A DNA stretch of 64,000 nt from Streptomyces sp. NBC_01716 (GCF_036248275.1 NZ_CP109181.1:7688001-7752000); one strand, 5' to 3'. Positions 41,760 to 50,729 are shown, counted from the first letter of the stretch. The notes: generated from the letters alone by a model not told the origin. Numbers and translations: made by a program.

Positions 41760-42755
41760 TCATCCGACCGGGGCGGGCTCCTTCGTAGGGGCCGGGGCCT
41801 CCGGCTTTCCGGGCGCCGCGTCCGACCGGCGTGCTCCCACCGCCACCGCCGCCAGGCCCAGTACCGCCCAGATCGCGAGCGTGAGTGCCGGGGTGAAGGC
41901 CGCGTTGCCCTCGAAGTAGGCGACCGAGCGGAGCAGTGAACCGCTCGCGCCCGGCGGCAGCCACTGGCCGAGCGCGCCGACCGACTCAGGCAGGAGTTCG
42001 GGCGCGCTCGACACCCCGGACAGTGGGTTGCCGACCAGCACCATCAGCATCGCGCCGAGTCCGATGCCCGGCCGGCCGAGCAGCGCCGCGAGGCCCGCCA
42101 CCGTACCGCCGACGGCCAGTACGGCGAGGGCGAACACCCCTGCCTCCGCCCACCAGTTGCCGGCGATCACCTCCAGCCAGTTGTGGGCCAGGGCGGTGGC
42201 GGTGAGGCCCGCCAGGGCCGCCGCGCCGAAGAGCGCGCCCACCGCGCGGATGCCGCGCAGCGCGAGCAGGCTCACCAGGGCGCCGGTCGCGACGCCCGCG
42301 AGGGCGAGCGGGAGCATGCTCGCTCCCAGCGCGCTGCCGCGCGGATCCCCGGCGGGGGTGGCGACGACATCGGTCACCTGTACGTCGGTGCCCTCGGGGG
42401 CCTGCGCGGTCACGGCTTCCCGCAGCAGCTGGGCGACCACCGGGCTCCCCGCCGACGCCGTCAGCAGGTGGGGCCCCTGCGCGGTGGCGACCACCGCCCC
42501 GTAGACGTCCCGGTTCTCGATCGCCTTACGCGCCGCGGCCTCGTCGTCGTACCGGTGCACATCGAAGGCGTCCGGCTCACGCTCGAACCCCTGCTGGAGC
42601 CGCTCGGTCGCGGAGGCCGGTCCAGCGACGCCGACCGGCACCTCGTGCGGCGCGACGCGGGCGGCGGGCCAGGCGAAGGCCGTGAGCGCCAGCGCGGCGA
42701 TCAGCGGGATCAGGAGCACGACGCCGATCATGCGGCGCGTGGGAGTGGCGGACAT
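41760..42755 (-). CDS. YhgE/Pip-like or ABC-2-type membrane protein
   Basis: This 331-residue protein has one N-terminal membrane segment (VVLLIPLIAALALTAFAW), an extracytoplasmic region of about 110 residues, and then five or six closely packed membrane segments. The outline is that of ABC-2-type permeases and YhgE/Pip-like proteins. No ATPase gene is adjacent. It is divergent from a TetR regulator, and two near-identical operator repeats lie between them, so it is probably an efflux-related protein under TetR repression. Confidence 0.7.
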   Translation of the reverse strand: MSATPTRRMIGVVLLIPLIAALALTAFAWPAARVAPHEVPVGVAGPASATERLQQGFEREPDAFDVHRYDDEAAARKAIENRDVYGAVVATAQGPHLLTASAGSPVVAQLLREAVTAQAPEGTDVQVTDVVATPAGDPRGSALGASMLPLALAGVATGALVSLLALRGIRAVGALFGAAALAGLTATALAHNWLEVIAGNWWAEAGVFALAVLAVGGTVAGLAALLGRPGIGLGAMLMVLVGNPLSGVSSAPELLPESVGALGQWLPPGASGSLLRSVAYFEGNAAFTPALTLAIWAVLGLAAVAVGARRSDAAPGKPEAPAPTKEPAPVG

Positions 42756-42786
42756 GGTGTCCTCGCTATCGGTCCACGGATTTAAA

Positions 42787-42805
42787 AAGAAGGATCGTTC
42801 GTTTT
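42787..42805. promoter_or_regulatory. TetR operator copy 1
   Basis: AAGAAGGATCGTTCGTTTT lies 32-50 bases before the membrane-protein start. It contains a GAA-N6-TTC inverted core and matches the second copy at 17 of 19 bases. Confidence 0.6.
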
Positions 42806-42845
42806 GGAGATGCCGCCACTGTTACCGGCGAGCCGGGAGCTTGTC

Positions 42846-42864
42846 AAGAAGGAATGTTCGTTTT
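42846..42864. promoter_or_regulatory. TetR operator copy 2
   Basis: AAGAAGGAATGTTCGTTTT lies 12-30 bases before the TetR start and repeats copy 1 with two changes. Autorepression and control of the divergent membrane protein are expected. Confidence 0.6.
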
Positions 42865-42875
42865 ACGTTGATCGC

Positions 42876-43502
42876 ATGGCCCGCGTATCGCAGCAGCACC
42901 TGGACGCCCGCAGGCGTCAGATCCTTGACGCCGCCGCGCGCTGTTTCGCGCGCAACGGCTTCCACGCCACGTCGATGCAGGACGTGCTGCGCGAGGCCGA
43001 CCTCTCCGCCGGCGCCGTCTACCGCTACTTCAGCAGCAAGGAGGAGCTGATCGGGGCCATCGTCACCGAGGTGCTCGACACCGTCAGGGAGGCGTTCGAG
43101 GAGGCCGCGAGCCAGAGTCCGCCCGACCCGCCCGACGTACTGGTCGGCCAGGTGATGGGCCGCGTGCTGCGCGGGGAGTTCGGCATGGGCACCGCCGCCG
43201 GTGTCGAGGCGCCCCGCCTGCTCGTCCAGGTGTGGACGGAGACCCTGCGCAACGAGTCGCTCGCGGCGCTGCTGCGGACCGGCTACGACACGGTGCGCGC
43301 CGCCTGGGTCAAGGTCGTCGAGGCGTATCAGGCGGCGGGACTGATGCGCGACGACGTTCCGGCGGAGCATGTCGCGCGGACGATGATCGCCACGGCGCAG
43401 GGATTCGCCGCGCAGCAGGCGCTGTTCGGCGAGGTCCCGGTGGAGGTCCTGCGGAACGGCCTGCGCGGGTTGATGTCCATGGGCGGGCAAAAGCCCGGTT
43501 AA
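42876..43502 (+). CDS. TetR/AcrR family regulator
   Basis: This 208-residue regulator has a TetR helix-turn-helix at the N-terminus (RRQILDAAARCFARNGFHAT, then SMQDVLREADLSAGAVYRYF). The helical ligand-binding domain then shows the ending typical of the AcrR group. ATG 42876 has no good ribosome site, so leaderless or weak translation is possible; sequence upstream in frame is not conserved-looking. Together with the divergent membrane protein it forms a regulator-transporter pair. Confidence 0.88.
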   Translation: MARVSQQHLDARRRQILDAAARCFARNGFHATSMQDVLREADLSAGAVYRYFSSKEELIGAIVTEVLDTVREAFEEAASQSPPDPPDVLVGQVMGRVLRGEFGMGTAAGVEAPRLLVQVWTETLRNESLAALLRTGYDTVRAAWVKVVEAYQAAGLMRDDVPAEHVARTMIATAQGFAAQQALFGEVPVEVLRNGLRGLMSMGGQKPG

Positions 43503-43513
43503 CCTGCCGGAAA
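43498..43513 (+). promoter_or_regulatory. Possible GlnR-type box before the urease operon
   Basis: GTTAA, six bases, then GGAAA matches the core positions of the known Streptomyces GlnR pattern gTnAc-n6-GaAAc. It lies 125-140 bases before ureA and overlaps the TetR stop. Nitrogen control of urease by GlnR is known in Streptomyces, but a single half-matching box is weak evidence. Confidence 0.3.
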
Positions 43514-43561
43514 AACTTCCGCCGTACCGTGCGATGTCCGGCTGTGCGGCCCCTGTTCGTG

Positions 43562-43578
43562 TTCAACAGAGTGTTGAA
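43562..43578. promoter_or_regulatory. TTCAACA-GAG-TGTTGAA palindrome before ureA
   Basis: This is a perfect inverted repeat with 7-bp arms and a 3-base centre, 60-76 bases before the ureA start, where an operator would act on the urease promoter. The binding protein is unknown; GntR-type regulators often use palindromes of this size. Confidence 0.55.
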
Positions 43579-43637
43579 TCGGTGCGGGCGGACACCAGGC
43601 TCCACGCCGGACCGGGCCGCGACAGTGAGGTGGAAAC

Positions 43638-43940
43638 GTGCAGTTGACCCCGCACGAGCAGGAACGGCTGCTCATCCATGTGGCCGCCGACGTGGCCGCC
43701 AAGCGGCTTGCGCGCGGGCTGCGTCTCAACCATCCGGAGGCGGTCGCCCTGATCACCTCGCACCTGCTCGAAGGCGCCAGGGACGGCCGTACCGTCGCCG
43801 AACTCATGGCGTCCGGACGCAAGGTGCTCACCCGCGACGACGTCATGGAGGGCATCCCCGAGATGCTCCACGACGTCCAGGTGGAGGCCACCTTCCCGGA
43901 CGGCACGAAGCTCGTCACCGTCCACGACCCGATCGTCTGA
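43638..43940 (+). CDS. ureA: Urease subunit gamma
   Basis: This 100-residue protein (MQLTPHEQERLLIHVAADVA, ASGRKVLTRDDVMEGIPEML, HDVQVEATFPDGTKLVTVHD) is the smallest structural subunit of urease, which splits urea to ammonia and carbamate in the cytoplasm. The GTG start at 43638 has GAGGTGG 5-8 bases before it. It is first in the order ureABCFGD, typical of actinomycetes, with no ureE. Confidence 0.96.
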   Translation: MQLTPHEQERLLIHVAADVAAKRLARGLRLNHPEAVALITSHLLEGARDGRTVAELMASGRKVLTRDDVMEGIPEMLHDVQVEATFPDGTKLVTVHDPIV

Positions 43941-43956
43941 CGGAGGAGCGCGGCCG

Positions 43957-44268
43957 ATGATTCCCGGCGAGATCCTGTACGCAGACGGCACCGTGCCCCT
44001 CAACGAGGGCCGCCCCGTCACCCGCCTCACCGTGCTCAACGCAGCCGACCGGCCCGTCCAGGTCGGCTCCCACTACCACTTCGCCGAGGCCAACCCCGGT
44101 CTGCGGTTCGACCGCGCGGCGGCGCGCGGCCTGCGCCTGAACGTGGCCGCGGGTACGTCCGTACGGTTCGAACCCGGCATCCCCGTCGACGTCGAACTCG
44201 TCCCGATCGCCGGACTGCGTGTCGTACCGGGCCTCCGTGGCGAGGCAGGAGGACCCCTCGATGCCTGA
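43957..44268 (+). CDS. ureB: Urease subunit beta
   Basis: This 103-residue subunit (MIPGEILYADGTVPLNEGRP, VGSHYHFAEANPGLRFDR, GMRLNVAAG-like GLRLNVAAGTSVRFEPG) matches UreB along its whole length. It forms the (ABC)3 enzyme with the gamma and alpha subunits. The start is 16 bases after ureA with GGAGGAG upstream. The stop overlaps the ureC start by 8 bases. Confidence 0.96.
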   Translation: MIPGEILYADGTVPLNEGRPVTRLTVLNAADRPVQVGSHYHFAEANPGLRFDRAAARGLRLNVAAGTSVRFEPGIPVDVELVPIAGLRVVPGLRGEAGGPLDA

Positions 44269-45982
44269 GCTGAGCAGAGCCGTCTACGCCGACCTCTTCG
44301 GCCCCACCACCGGCGACCGGATCCGGCTCGCCGACACCGATCTCCTCGTCGAGATCGAGGAGGACCGCTCGGGCGGCCCCGGACTCGCGGGCGACGAGGC
44401 CGTGTTCGGCGGCGGCAAGGTGATCCGCGAGTCGATGGGCCAGTCGCGTACGACACGGGCCGAAGGCGCGCCGGACACCGTGATCACCGGCGCCGTGATC
44501 ATCGACCACTGGGGCGTCGTCAAAGCGGACGTCGGCATCCGGGACGGCAGGATCACCGGCATCGGCAAGGCCGGCAACCCGGACACCATGGACGCGGTCC
44601 ACCCGGACCTCGTCATCGGACCCGAGACCGAGATCATCGCGGGCAACGGCAAGATCCTCACCGCCGGAGCCGTCGACGCCCACGTCCACTTCATCTCACC
44701 GACCCTCATCGACCAGGCGCTGTCCTCCGGCATCACCACCCTCGTCGGCGGCGGCACCGGACCCGCCGAGGGGACGAAGGCCACCACCGTCACCCCGGGA
44801 CCCTGGCACCTGGCGCGGATGTTCGCCGCCCTGGAGTCGTACCCCGTCAACATCGGACTGCTCGGCAAGGGCAACACGATGTCCCGCGACGCCATGCGAT
44901 CCCAACTGCGCGGCGGTGCACTCGGGTTCAAGATCCACGAGGACTGGGGCGCGACCCCGGCCGTCATCGACGCCTGCCTCGGTGTCTGCGAGGAGACCGG
45001 CGTCCAGCTCGCCATCCACACCGACACGCTCAACGAGGCCGGATTCGTCGCCGACACCCTCGCCGCCGTCGCCGGGCGGACCCTGCACGCGTACCACTCC
45101 GAGGGCGCCGGCGGCGGCCACGCGCCGGACATCATCACGGTGGTGTCGGAGCCGTACGTGCTGCCCAGCTCGACCAACCCGACGCGCCCGCACACCGTCA
45201 ACACCATCGACGAACACCTCGACATGCTGATGGTCTGCCACCATCTCAACCCGGCGGTCCCCGAGGACCTCGCCTTCGCCGAGTCGCGGATCAGGCCCAC
45301 CACCATCGCGGCCGAGGACATCCTGCACGACCTCGGGGCGATCTCGATCATCTCCTCCGACTCGCAGGCCATGGGCCGGATCGGCGAGGTGATCCTGCGG
45401 ACCTGGCAGACCGCGCACGTCATGAAGAAGCGCCGGGGCGCGCTGCCCGGCGACGGCCGGGCCGACAACCAGCGGGTCCGCCGGTACGTCGCCAAGTACA
45501 CCGTCAACCCGGCGCTCGCCCAGGGGCTCGGCCACGAGATCGGCTCCGTCGAGACCGGGAAGCTCGCCGACCTCGTCCTGTGGGACCCCGCGTTCTTCGG
45601 CGTGAAGCCCCAACTCGTCATCAAGGGCGGGCAGATCGCATACGCGCAGATGGGCGACGCCAACGCGTCCATCCCCACCCCGGGCCCCGTCCTGCCCCGG
45701 CCCATGTTCGGCGCGACAGGCACCGCCCCCGCGTCCAACTCCGTCAACTTCGTCGCACAGGCGGCGATCGAGGACGCGCTTCCCGAACGGCTCGGTCTCG
45801 GCAAGCGGTTCGTGCCGATCGAGAACACCCGCTCCGTCGGCAAGGCCGACATGCGGCAGAACGACGCCCTGCCCGATGTCCGGGTCGACCCCGACACCTT
45901 CACGGTGACGATCGACGGCGATGTGGTCGAACCCGCGCCCGCCGCCGAACTGCCCATGGCCCAGCGCTACTTCCTCTTCTGA
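44261..45982 (+). CDS. ureC: Urease subunit alpha (catalytic)
   Basis: This 573-residue catalytic subunit holds two nickel ions. Visible are the HVHFI metal ligands (His 141, 143), the carbamylated lysine in GFKIHEDWG (Lys 224), the HTDTLNEAGF histidine, and the active-site flap MVCHHLNP (residues 324-331). ATG 44261 overlaps the ureB stop. Nickel insertion would need the UreFGD proteins encoded next. The gene is complete and typical. Confidence 0.97.
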   Translation: MPELSRAVYADLFGPTTGDRIRLADTDLLVEIEEDRSGGPGLAGDEAVFGGGKVIRESMGQSRTTRAEGAPDTVITGAVIIDHWGVVKADVGIRDGRITGIGKAGNPDTMDAVHPDLVIGPETEIIAGNGKILTAGAVDAHVHFISPTLIDQALSSGITTLVGGGTGPAEGTKATTVTPGPWHLARMFAALESYPVNIGLLGKGNTMSRDAMRSQLRGGALGFKIHEDWGATPAVIDACLGVCEETGVQLAIHTDTLNEAGFVADTLAAVAGRTLHAYHSEGAGGGHAPDIITVVSEPYVLPSSTNPTRPHTVNTIDEHLDMLMVCHHLNPAVPEDLAFAESRIRPTTIAAEDILHDLGAISIISSDSQAMGRIGEVILRTWQTAHVMKKRRGALPGDGRADNQRVRRYVAKYTVNPALAQGLGHEIGSVETGKLADLVLWDPAFFGVKPQLVIKGGQIAYAQMGDANASIPTPGPVLPRPMFGATGTAPASNSVNFVAQAAIEDALPERLGLGKRFVPIENTRSVGKADMRQNDALPDVRVDPDTFTVTIDGDVVEPAPAAELPMAQRYFLF

Positions 45983-46656
45983 TGAGCCGCGCCGCGCTGC
46001 TCGTCCTCGCCGACGGACGGTTTCCGGCCGGTGGCCACGCCCACTCGGGCGGCGCCGAGGCGGCCGTCCGCGCGGGGCGGCTCACCGACGCCCGCGACCT
46101 GGCGGCCTTCTGCCGGGGCCGGCTGCACACCACCGGACTCACCTCCGCCGCGCTCGCGGCAGCGGCCGTACTCGGCGTCGACCCTCTCGTCCTGGACGAG
46201 GCCGCCGACGCCCGCACCCCCTCGCCCGCCCTGCGCGCCACCGCCCGCAAGCTCGGCCGCCAGCTGATGCGTGCCGCCCGCGCCACCTGGCCGGGACCGG
46301 AGCTCGACGCCCTCGCGGCCGCCCGCCCGCGCGGCGCCCACCAGCCGGTTGTTCTCGGGCTCGCCGCGCGGTCGGCCGGCCTCGGACCCGAGGACGCCGC
46401 GCACTGCGTCCTGTACGAGACGGTCAGCGGCCCCGCCACCGCCGCCGTACGGCTGCTGAGCCTGGACCCCTTCGACGCGACCGCCGTCCTGGCCCGGCTG
46501 GCACCCGACATCGACGAGACCGCGCGGCGCGCCGTGGCCACCGCGCACCGCGCCGTACGGAAGGGGCCCGGCGCCCTGCCCGCAGCCTCCGCGCCGCTGC
46601 TCGACATCACCGCCGAGGCGCACGCGGCCTGGCCGGTGCGTCTCTTCGCTTCGTAA
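45982..46656 (+). CDS. ureF: Urease accessory protein UreF
   Basis: This 224-residue helical protein has LLVLADGRFPAGGHAHSGGA at the start, like UreF (usually SPLFPIGAFSYSHGLE), and RPRGAHQPVVLGLAAR in the middle. It acts in the UreDFG complex that loads nickel onto urease. The ATG overlaps the ureC stop by one base (TGATG). It is shorter and more Ala-rich than enterobacterial UreF, as usual in actinomycetes. Confidence 0.9.
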   Translation: MSRAALLVLADGRFPAGGHAHSGGAEAAVRAGRLTDARDLAAFCRGRLHTTGLTSAALAAAAVLGVDPLVLDEAADARTPSPALRATARKLGRQLMRAARATWPGPELDALAAARPRGAHQPVVLGLAARSAGLGPEDAAHCVLYETVSGPATAAVRLLSLDPFDATAVLARLAPDIDETARRAVATAHRAVRKGPGALPAASAPLLDITAEAHAAWPVRLFAS

Positions 46657-46720
46657 CGCCCGACCACCCCACCGGCACACGCCACCGTGCCCCGCCGCAG
46701 GACCACGAAGGAGCCGCACC

Positions 46721-47416
46721 GTGCACCTCGACCACGCCGACCCGTACACCGACCCGTATCGGGACCCGCACAGCCACGGAGCGGGGGCGGTGCGCGCCGA
46801 CGGCTCCCGGCGCGCCCTGCGTATCGGCCTCGGCGGGCCCGTCGGCTCCGGCAAGACCGCGACCGTCGCGGCCCTCTGCCGCGCGCTGCGCGACCGGATG
46901 TCCATCGCCGTCGTCACCAACGACATCTACACCCGGGAGGACGCGGCGTTCCTGCTGCGCAACGCCGTGCTGCCGGCCGAGCGCATCCAGGCCGTCGAGA
47001 CCGGCGCCTGCCCGCACACCGCGATCCGCGACGACATCTCCGCCAACCTCGAAGCCGTCGAGGACCTGGAGGACTCCGTCGGACCGCTCGATCTGATCCT
47101 GGTCGAGTCCGGCGGTGACAATCTCACCGCCACCTTCTCCAAGGGGCTCGTCGACGCGCAGATCTTCGTCATCGACGTCGCCGGCGGCGACGACATCCCG
47201 CGCAAGGGCGGCCCCGGCGTCACCACCTCCGACCTGCTGGTGATCAACAAGACCGATCTCGCACCGTACGTCGGCTCCGACCTCGGGCGCATGGCGTCCG
47301 ACGCCAAGGAGCAACGGGGCGAACTCCCCGTCCTGTTCACCTCGCTCACCGGCCCGGACGGGGTGGCACCGGTTGCCGAGTGGGTACGCGCGCGCTTCGC
47401 CGCCTGGACCGCATGA
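46721..47416 (+). CDS. ureG: Urease accessory GTPase UreG
   Basis: This 231-residue SIMIBI GTPase has the P-loop GLGGPVGSGKTATVAALC, VVTNDIYTREDA, the nickel-binding type TGACPHTAIRDD, ESGGDNLTATFS and the GTP-specific NKTD. It powers nickel delivery to apourease. The His/Asp-rich N-terminus (HLDHADPYTDPYRDPHSH) could store nickel, partly standing in for the missing UreE. It starts with GTG 64 bases after ureF, with AAGGAG upstream. Confidence 0.95.
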   Translation: MHLDHADPYTDPYRDPHSHGAGAVRADGSRRALRIGLGGPVGSGKTATVAALCRALRDRMSIAVVTNDIYTREDAAFLLRNAVLPAERIQAVETGACPHTAIRDDISANLEAVEDLEDSVGPLDLILVESGGDNLTATFSKGLVDAQIFVIDVAGGDDIPRKGGPGVTTSDLLVINKTDLAPYVGSDLGRMASDAKEQRGELPVLFTSLTGPDGVAPVAEWVRARFAAWTA

Positions 47417-48183
47417 GCGTCCAGGCCACCGCCCGGATCACCGCCGCGCCCGACGGCCGCGGGGGAACGGCCCTGCCGGTGCTGGAGAGCGACGGACCGC
47501 TCGCGCTGCGCCGTACGCGCGCGGCCGTCGCCACGCACGCCCGCGTCACCGTCGTCGGCGCGATGAGCGCACCGCTCGGCGGCGACCGGCTCGCCCTCGA
47601 AGCGGTCGTAACGGACGGGGCCGCGCTCACCGTCGACGCGGCGGCCGCCATGATCGCGCTGCCCGGCCACCGCACCGGCGACGGGCCCGCCGACCACGCG
47701 GGCTACGGCATACAACTCACCGTCGGCGAGAGCGCCGTATTGCACTGGCTGCCCGAACAGCTCATCTCGGTCACCGGCAGCGACCTGCGGACACACACAC
47801 GCGCCGAACTCGCCCCCACCGCCCGGCTGGTACTGCGCGAGGAACTGATCCTCGGCCGGCACGGCGAGGCGCCCGGCACCGTCACCACCCGGCTCACCGT
47901 GCACCGCGCCGGCCGCCCGCTGCTGGACCAGCACCTCGCGCTCGGCCCCGGCGCACCCGGCGGCTGGGACGGCGGAGCGGTCATCGGCGGCCACCGGGCC
48001 GTCGGCCAACTCCTGCTGGTGAGACCGGAGTTCGAGGAGAAGCCGGTGGCCCCGCGACTGCTCGGCGACACCGCCGTACTCACCCCGCTCGCCGGTCCCG
48101 GAGCGCTCGTGACCGCGCTCGCCCCGGACGCCCGGGTCCTGCGCCAGGTCCTGGACGAGGCACTGGCGGAGCTGTACCGCTGA
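47413..48183 (+). CDS. ureD: Urease accessory protein UreD
   Basis: This 256-residue protein matches UreD in its beta-strand pattern (ALTVDAAAAMIALPG; ESAVLHWLPEQLISVTGSDL; LREELILGRHGEAPG). It is the scaffold that binds apourease and the UreF-UreG pair. ATG 47413 overlaps the ureG stop as ATGA. It closes the urease operon; the next gene starts 146 bases later on the same strand. Confidence 0.9.
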   Translation: MSVQATARITAAPDGRGGTALPVLESDGPLALRRTRAAVATHARVTVVGAMSAPLGGDRLALEAVVTDGAALTVDAAAAMIALPGHRTGDGPADHAGYGIQLTVGESAVLHWLPEQLISVTGSDLRTHTRAELAPTARLVLREELILGRHGEAPGTVTTRLTVHRAGRPLLDQHLALGPGAPGGWDGGAVIGGHRAVGQLLLVRPEFEEKPVAPRLLGDTAVLTPLAGPGALVTALAPDARVLRQVLDEALAELYR

Positions 48184-48329
48184 GCGGAACTGGGGGCACC
48201 GGCTATCGGTTCGGCAAAGAATTGCCGGTTTGGCCTGTTCTCAACTGCCTCACAGACGAAAGGATCCCCTTCGGTAACCCTACGAACAGCGTCGCGGCGT
48301 GCGGCGCGTCACACAGGGGGAGGTACCAC

Positions 48330-49943
48330 TTGAGACGCACAGCGGTGCTCGGCTCGGCCGGCACTCTGCTCGCGGGCACGCTCATAGCGACCACGCTCGC
48401 CGCCTCATCGGCGAGCGCCGACGGCCGTGCCGACAGTGGCAGGGCCGCGCAGAGCAAGGAACAGAAGGCACGCAGCGCCCAGGCGGCCGGTGCCGAGGTG
48501 GCCGCCGCACGCGCGGCGAAGAAGGGGATCGACTGGGCGGACTGCCCGGCCGAATGGTCCCTGGAGAAGCCGATCCAGTGCGGCTACGTGAGCGTCCCGC
48601 TCGACTACGCCCGCCCGAACGGCAAGCAGATCAGGATAGCCGTCGACCGGATCGGCAACACCGGCACGGCGAGCGAGCGTCAGGGCTCGCTCGTCTACAA
48701 CCCCGGTGGCCCCGGCGGTTCCGGCATGGCGTTCCCGCGCCGCGTCGTGACCAAGAACGCCATCTGGGCGGATGCCGCGAAGGCGTACGACTTCGTCGGC
48801 TTCGACCCGCGCGGGGTCGGGCGCTCGACGCCCATCTCGTGCGTCGACCCGCAGGAGTTCGTCAAGGCTCCCAAGGCCGACCCCGTCCCCGACAGCGAGG
48901 CCGACAAGCGCGCCCAGCGCAAGCTCGCGGCCGAGTACGCGGACGGCTGCAAGGAGCGCAGCGGCTGGATGCTGCCGCACATGACGACGCCCAACACCGC
49001 GCGTGACCTGGACGTCCTGCGGGCCGCGCTTGGCGACAGGAAGCTCAACTACGTGGGCGTCTCGTACGGCACCTACCTGGGCGCCGTGTACGGCACGCTC
49101 TTCCCGTCCCATGTACGGCGCATGGTGCTGGACAGCGTGGTGAACCCGTCAAAGGCGAAGATCTGGTACCAGGCCAACCTGGACCAGGACGTCGCCTTCG
49201 AGATGCGCTTCGACGACTGGAAGAAGTGGGTCGCCGAGAACGACGCGGCGTTCCACATCGGCGACACCGTCGCGAAGGTCGAGAAGCAGTGGGAGAAGCT
49301 TCGCGCCACCGCGAAGAAGGAGCCGATCGGCGGCATCGTGGGACCGGCCGAACTCATCGGCCTCTTCCAGAGCGCCCCGTACTACGACTCCAGCTGGGTG
49401 CCGGTCGCCGACATCTGGAGCAAGTACCTGGCCGGAGACACCCAGGCGCTCGTCGACGCCGTCGCGCCCGACCTGTCGGACACGGTGGGCAACGCGCGCG
49501 CGGAGAACAGCAACGCCGTCTACACCGCCGTCGAGTGCGCCGACGCCAAGTGGCCCACCGACTGGCGCACCTGGGACCGGGACAACACCCGGCTCCACCG
49601 CGACCACCCGTTCCTCACCTGGGCCAACGCCTGGATGAACCTGCCCTGCGCCACCTGGGGCGTGGAGCAGCAGACACCGGTCGAGGTCCGCACGGGCCGG
49701 GGGCTGCCGCCCGTACTGATCGCGCAGTCCACGCGCGACGCCGCCACCCCGTACGGGGGCGCGGTCGAACTGCACAAACGGTTCAAGGGCTCACGCCTGA
49801 TCACCGAGCGGGACGCCGGTTCGCACGGCATCACCAATCTGGCGAACCCGTGCCTGAACGACCGGGTCGAGTCGTATCTGCTCAGCGGCAAGCTCGACAG
49901 CCGCGACGTGACGTGCGCACCGCACGCCACGCCCAAGCCGTGA
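48330..49943 (+). CDS. Secreted alpha/beta-hydrolase, tripeptidyl-aminopeptidase-like
   Basis: This 537-residue exported serine peptidase starts at TTG 48330 with GGGGGAGG 6 bases before it. A signal peptide (MRRTAVLGSAGTLLAGTLIA..., cut near ASADG) precedes a short Ala/Lys linker. The hydrolase fold shows NPGGPGGSGM, FDPRGVGRS, the nucleophile GVSYGTYLGA, the Asp in QSTRDAATPYGGA and the His in DAGSHGITN. This is the streptomycete Tap/SlpD type, which releases tripeptides or amino acids outside the cell. Its place beside urease agrees with my memory of the S. coelicolor order around SCO1230. Confidence 0.9.
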   Translation: MRRTAVLGSAGTLLAGTLIATTLAASSASADGRADSGRAAQSKEQKARSAQAAGAEVAAARAAKKGIDWADCPAEWSLEKPIQCGYVSVPLDYARPNGKQIRIAVDRIGNTGTASERQGSLVYNPGGPGGSGMAFPRRVVTKNAIWADAAKAYDFVGFDPRGVGRSTPISCVDPQEFVKAPKADPVPDSEADKRAQRKLAAEYADGCKERSGWMLPHMTTPNTARDLDVLRAALGDRKLNYVGVSYGTYLGAVYGTLFPSHVRRMVLDSVVNPSKAKIWYQANLDQDVAFEMRFDDWKKWVAENDAAFHIGDTVAKVEKQWEKLRATAKKEPIGGIVGPAELIGLFQSAPYYDSSWVPVADIWSKYLAGDTQALVDAVAPDLSDTVGNARAENSNAVYTAVECADAKWPTDWRTWDRDNTRLHRDHPFLTWANAWMNLPCATWGVEQQTPVEVRTGRGLPPVLIAQSTRDAATPYGGAVELHKRFKGSRLITERDAGSHGITNLANPCLNDRVESYLLSGKLDSRDVTCAPHATPKP

Positions 49944-49955
49944 CGGGCTAGTCAG

Positions 49956-49987
49956 GGGGGCGACGGCCGAAGGCGGCCGTCGCCCCC
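49956..49987. terminator. Hairpin terminator between peptidase and acyltransferase
   Basis: GGGGGCGACGGCC (49956-49968) pairs with 49975-49987 across a 6-base loop. It lies 13 bases after the peptidase stop and can also serve the convergent acyltransferase gene. Confidence 0.75.
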
Positions 49988-50012
49988 TCTCGCGTCACCG
50001 GGCGCGCGGCGA

Positions 50013-50729
50013 TCAGCGGCGCAGGCGCGGGAACTTCTTTCCCGGTGCCCGCTGGGCCTCCTCGGCCTTCACGTCGGCGGCGTACCGGTCCACGTACTCC
50101 TGCCCGGACAGCCCGAGGATCGCGTACATGATCTCGTCGGTCACGGCGCGGACCGCGGCCTTCTGGTTCTCCAGGCCCGCGTAGCGCGAGAAGTCCAGCG
50201 GCTCACCGAAGCGGATCGTGACCCGCTTGATGCTGGGGATCTTCTGGCCGGGCGGCTGGATCTCGAACGTACCCACCATCGCGCACGGCACCACCGGGAC
50301 CTGCGCCCTGATGGCCATCACCGCGACACCGACCTTGCCCTTGTAGAGCCGCCCGTCGTGCGAGCGTGTGCCCTCCGGGTAGATCCCCAGCAACTCGCCC
50401 TTGCCGAGCACCCCGAGCCCTTCCCGGATCGCCGCCTGGCCGGCTTCCTTGCCCGACCGGTCGACCGGGATCTGGCCGACACCGCGGAAGAAGCCGGCGG
50501 TGAGGCGGCCCTTGATGCCGGGCCCGGTGAAGTACTCGGCCTTCGCGAGAAACGTGATCCGCCGCCGGATGATCGCGGGCATCAGGAAGTGGTCGGAGAA
50601 GGAGAGATGGTTGCCCGCGAGGATCGCGGCGCCGTCCGCCGGTATGTGTTCGAGCCCTTCGATCCGCGGCCGGAAGAGCAGTCGCAGCAGGGGGCCCAAC
50701 AGCACGTACTTCAGTACGTAGTAGAACAC
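50013..50729 (-). CDS. 1-acylglycerol-3-phosphate acyltransferase-like (PlsC family)
   Basis: This 238-residue PlsC-type acyltransferase has the HX4D motif NHLSFSD and the second motif YPEGTRSHDGRLY, after a hydrophobic N-terminal segment (VFYYVLKYVLLGPLLRLLF) that would anchor it to the membrane. It transfers an acyl chain to lysophosphatidate or a similar acceptor. GTG 50729 is chosen because GGGAG lies 8 bases before it; the longer frame adds an unlikely arginine-rich start. The C-terminal 40 residues are charged. Confidence 0.85.
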   Translation of the reverse strand: MFYYVLKYVLLGPLLRLLFRPRIEGLEHIPADGAAILAGNHLSFSDHFLMPAIIRRRITFLAKAEYFTGPGIKGRLTAGFFRGVGQIPVDRSGKEAGQAAIREGLGVLGKGELLGIYPEGTRSHDGRLYKGKVGVAVMAIRAQVPVVPCAMVGTFEIQPPGQKIPSIKRVTIRFGEPLDFSRYAGLENQKAAVRAVTDEIMYAILGLSGQEYVDRYAADVKAEEAQRAPGKKFPRLRR

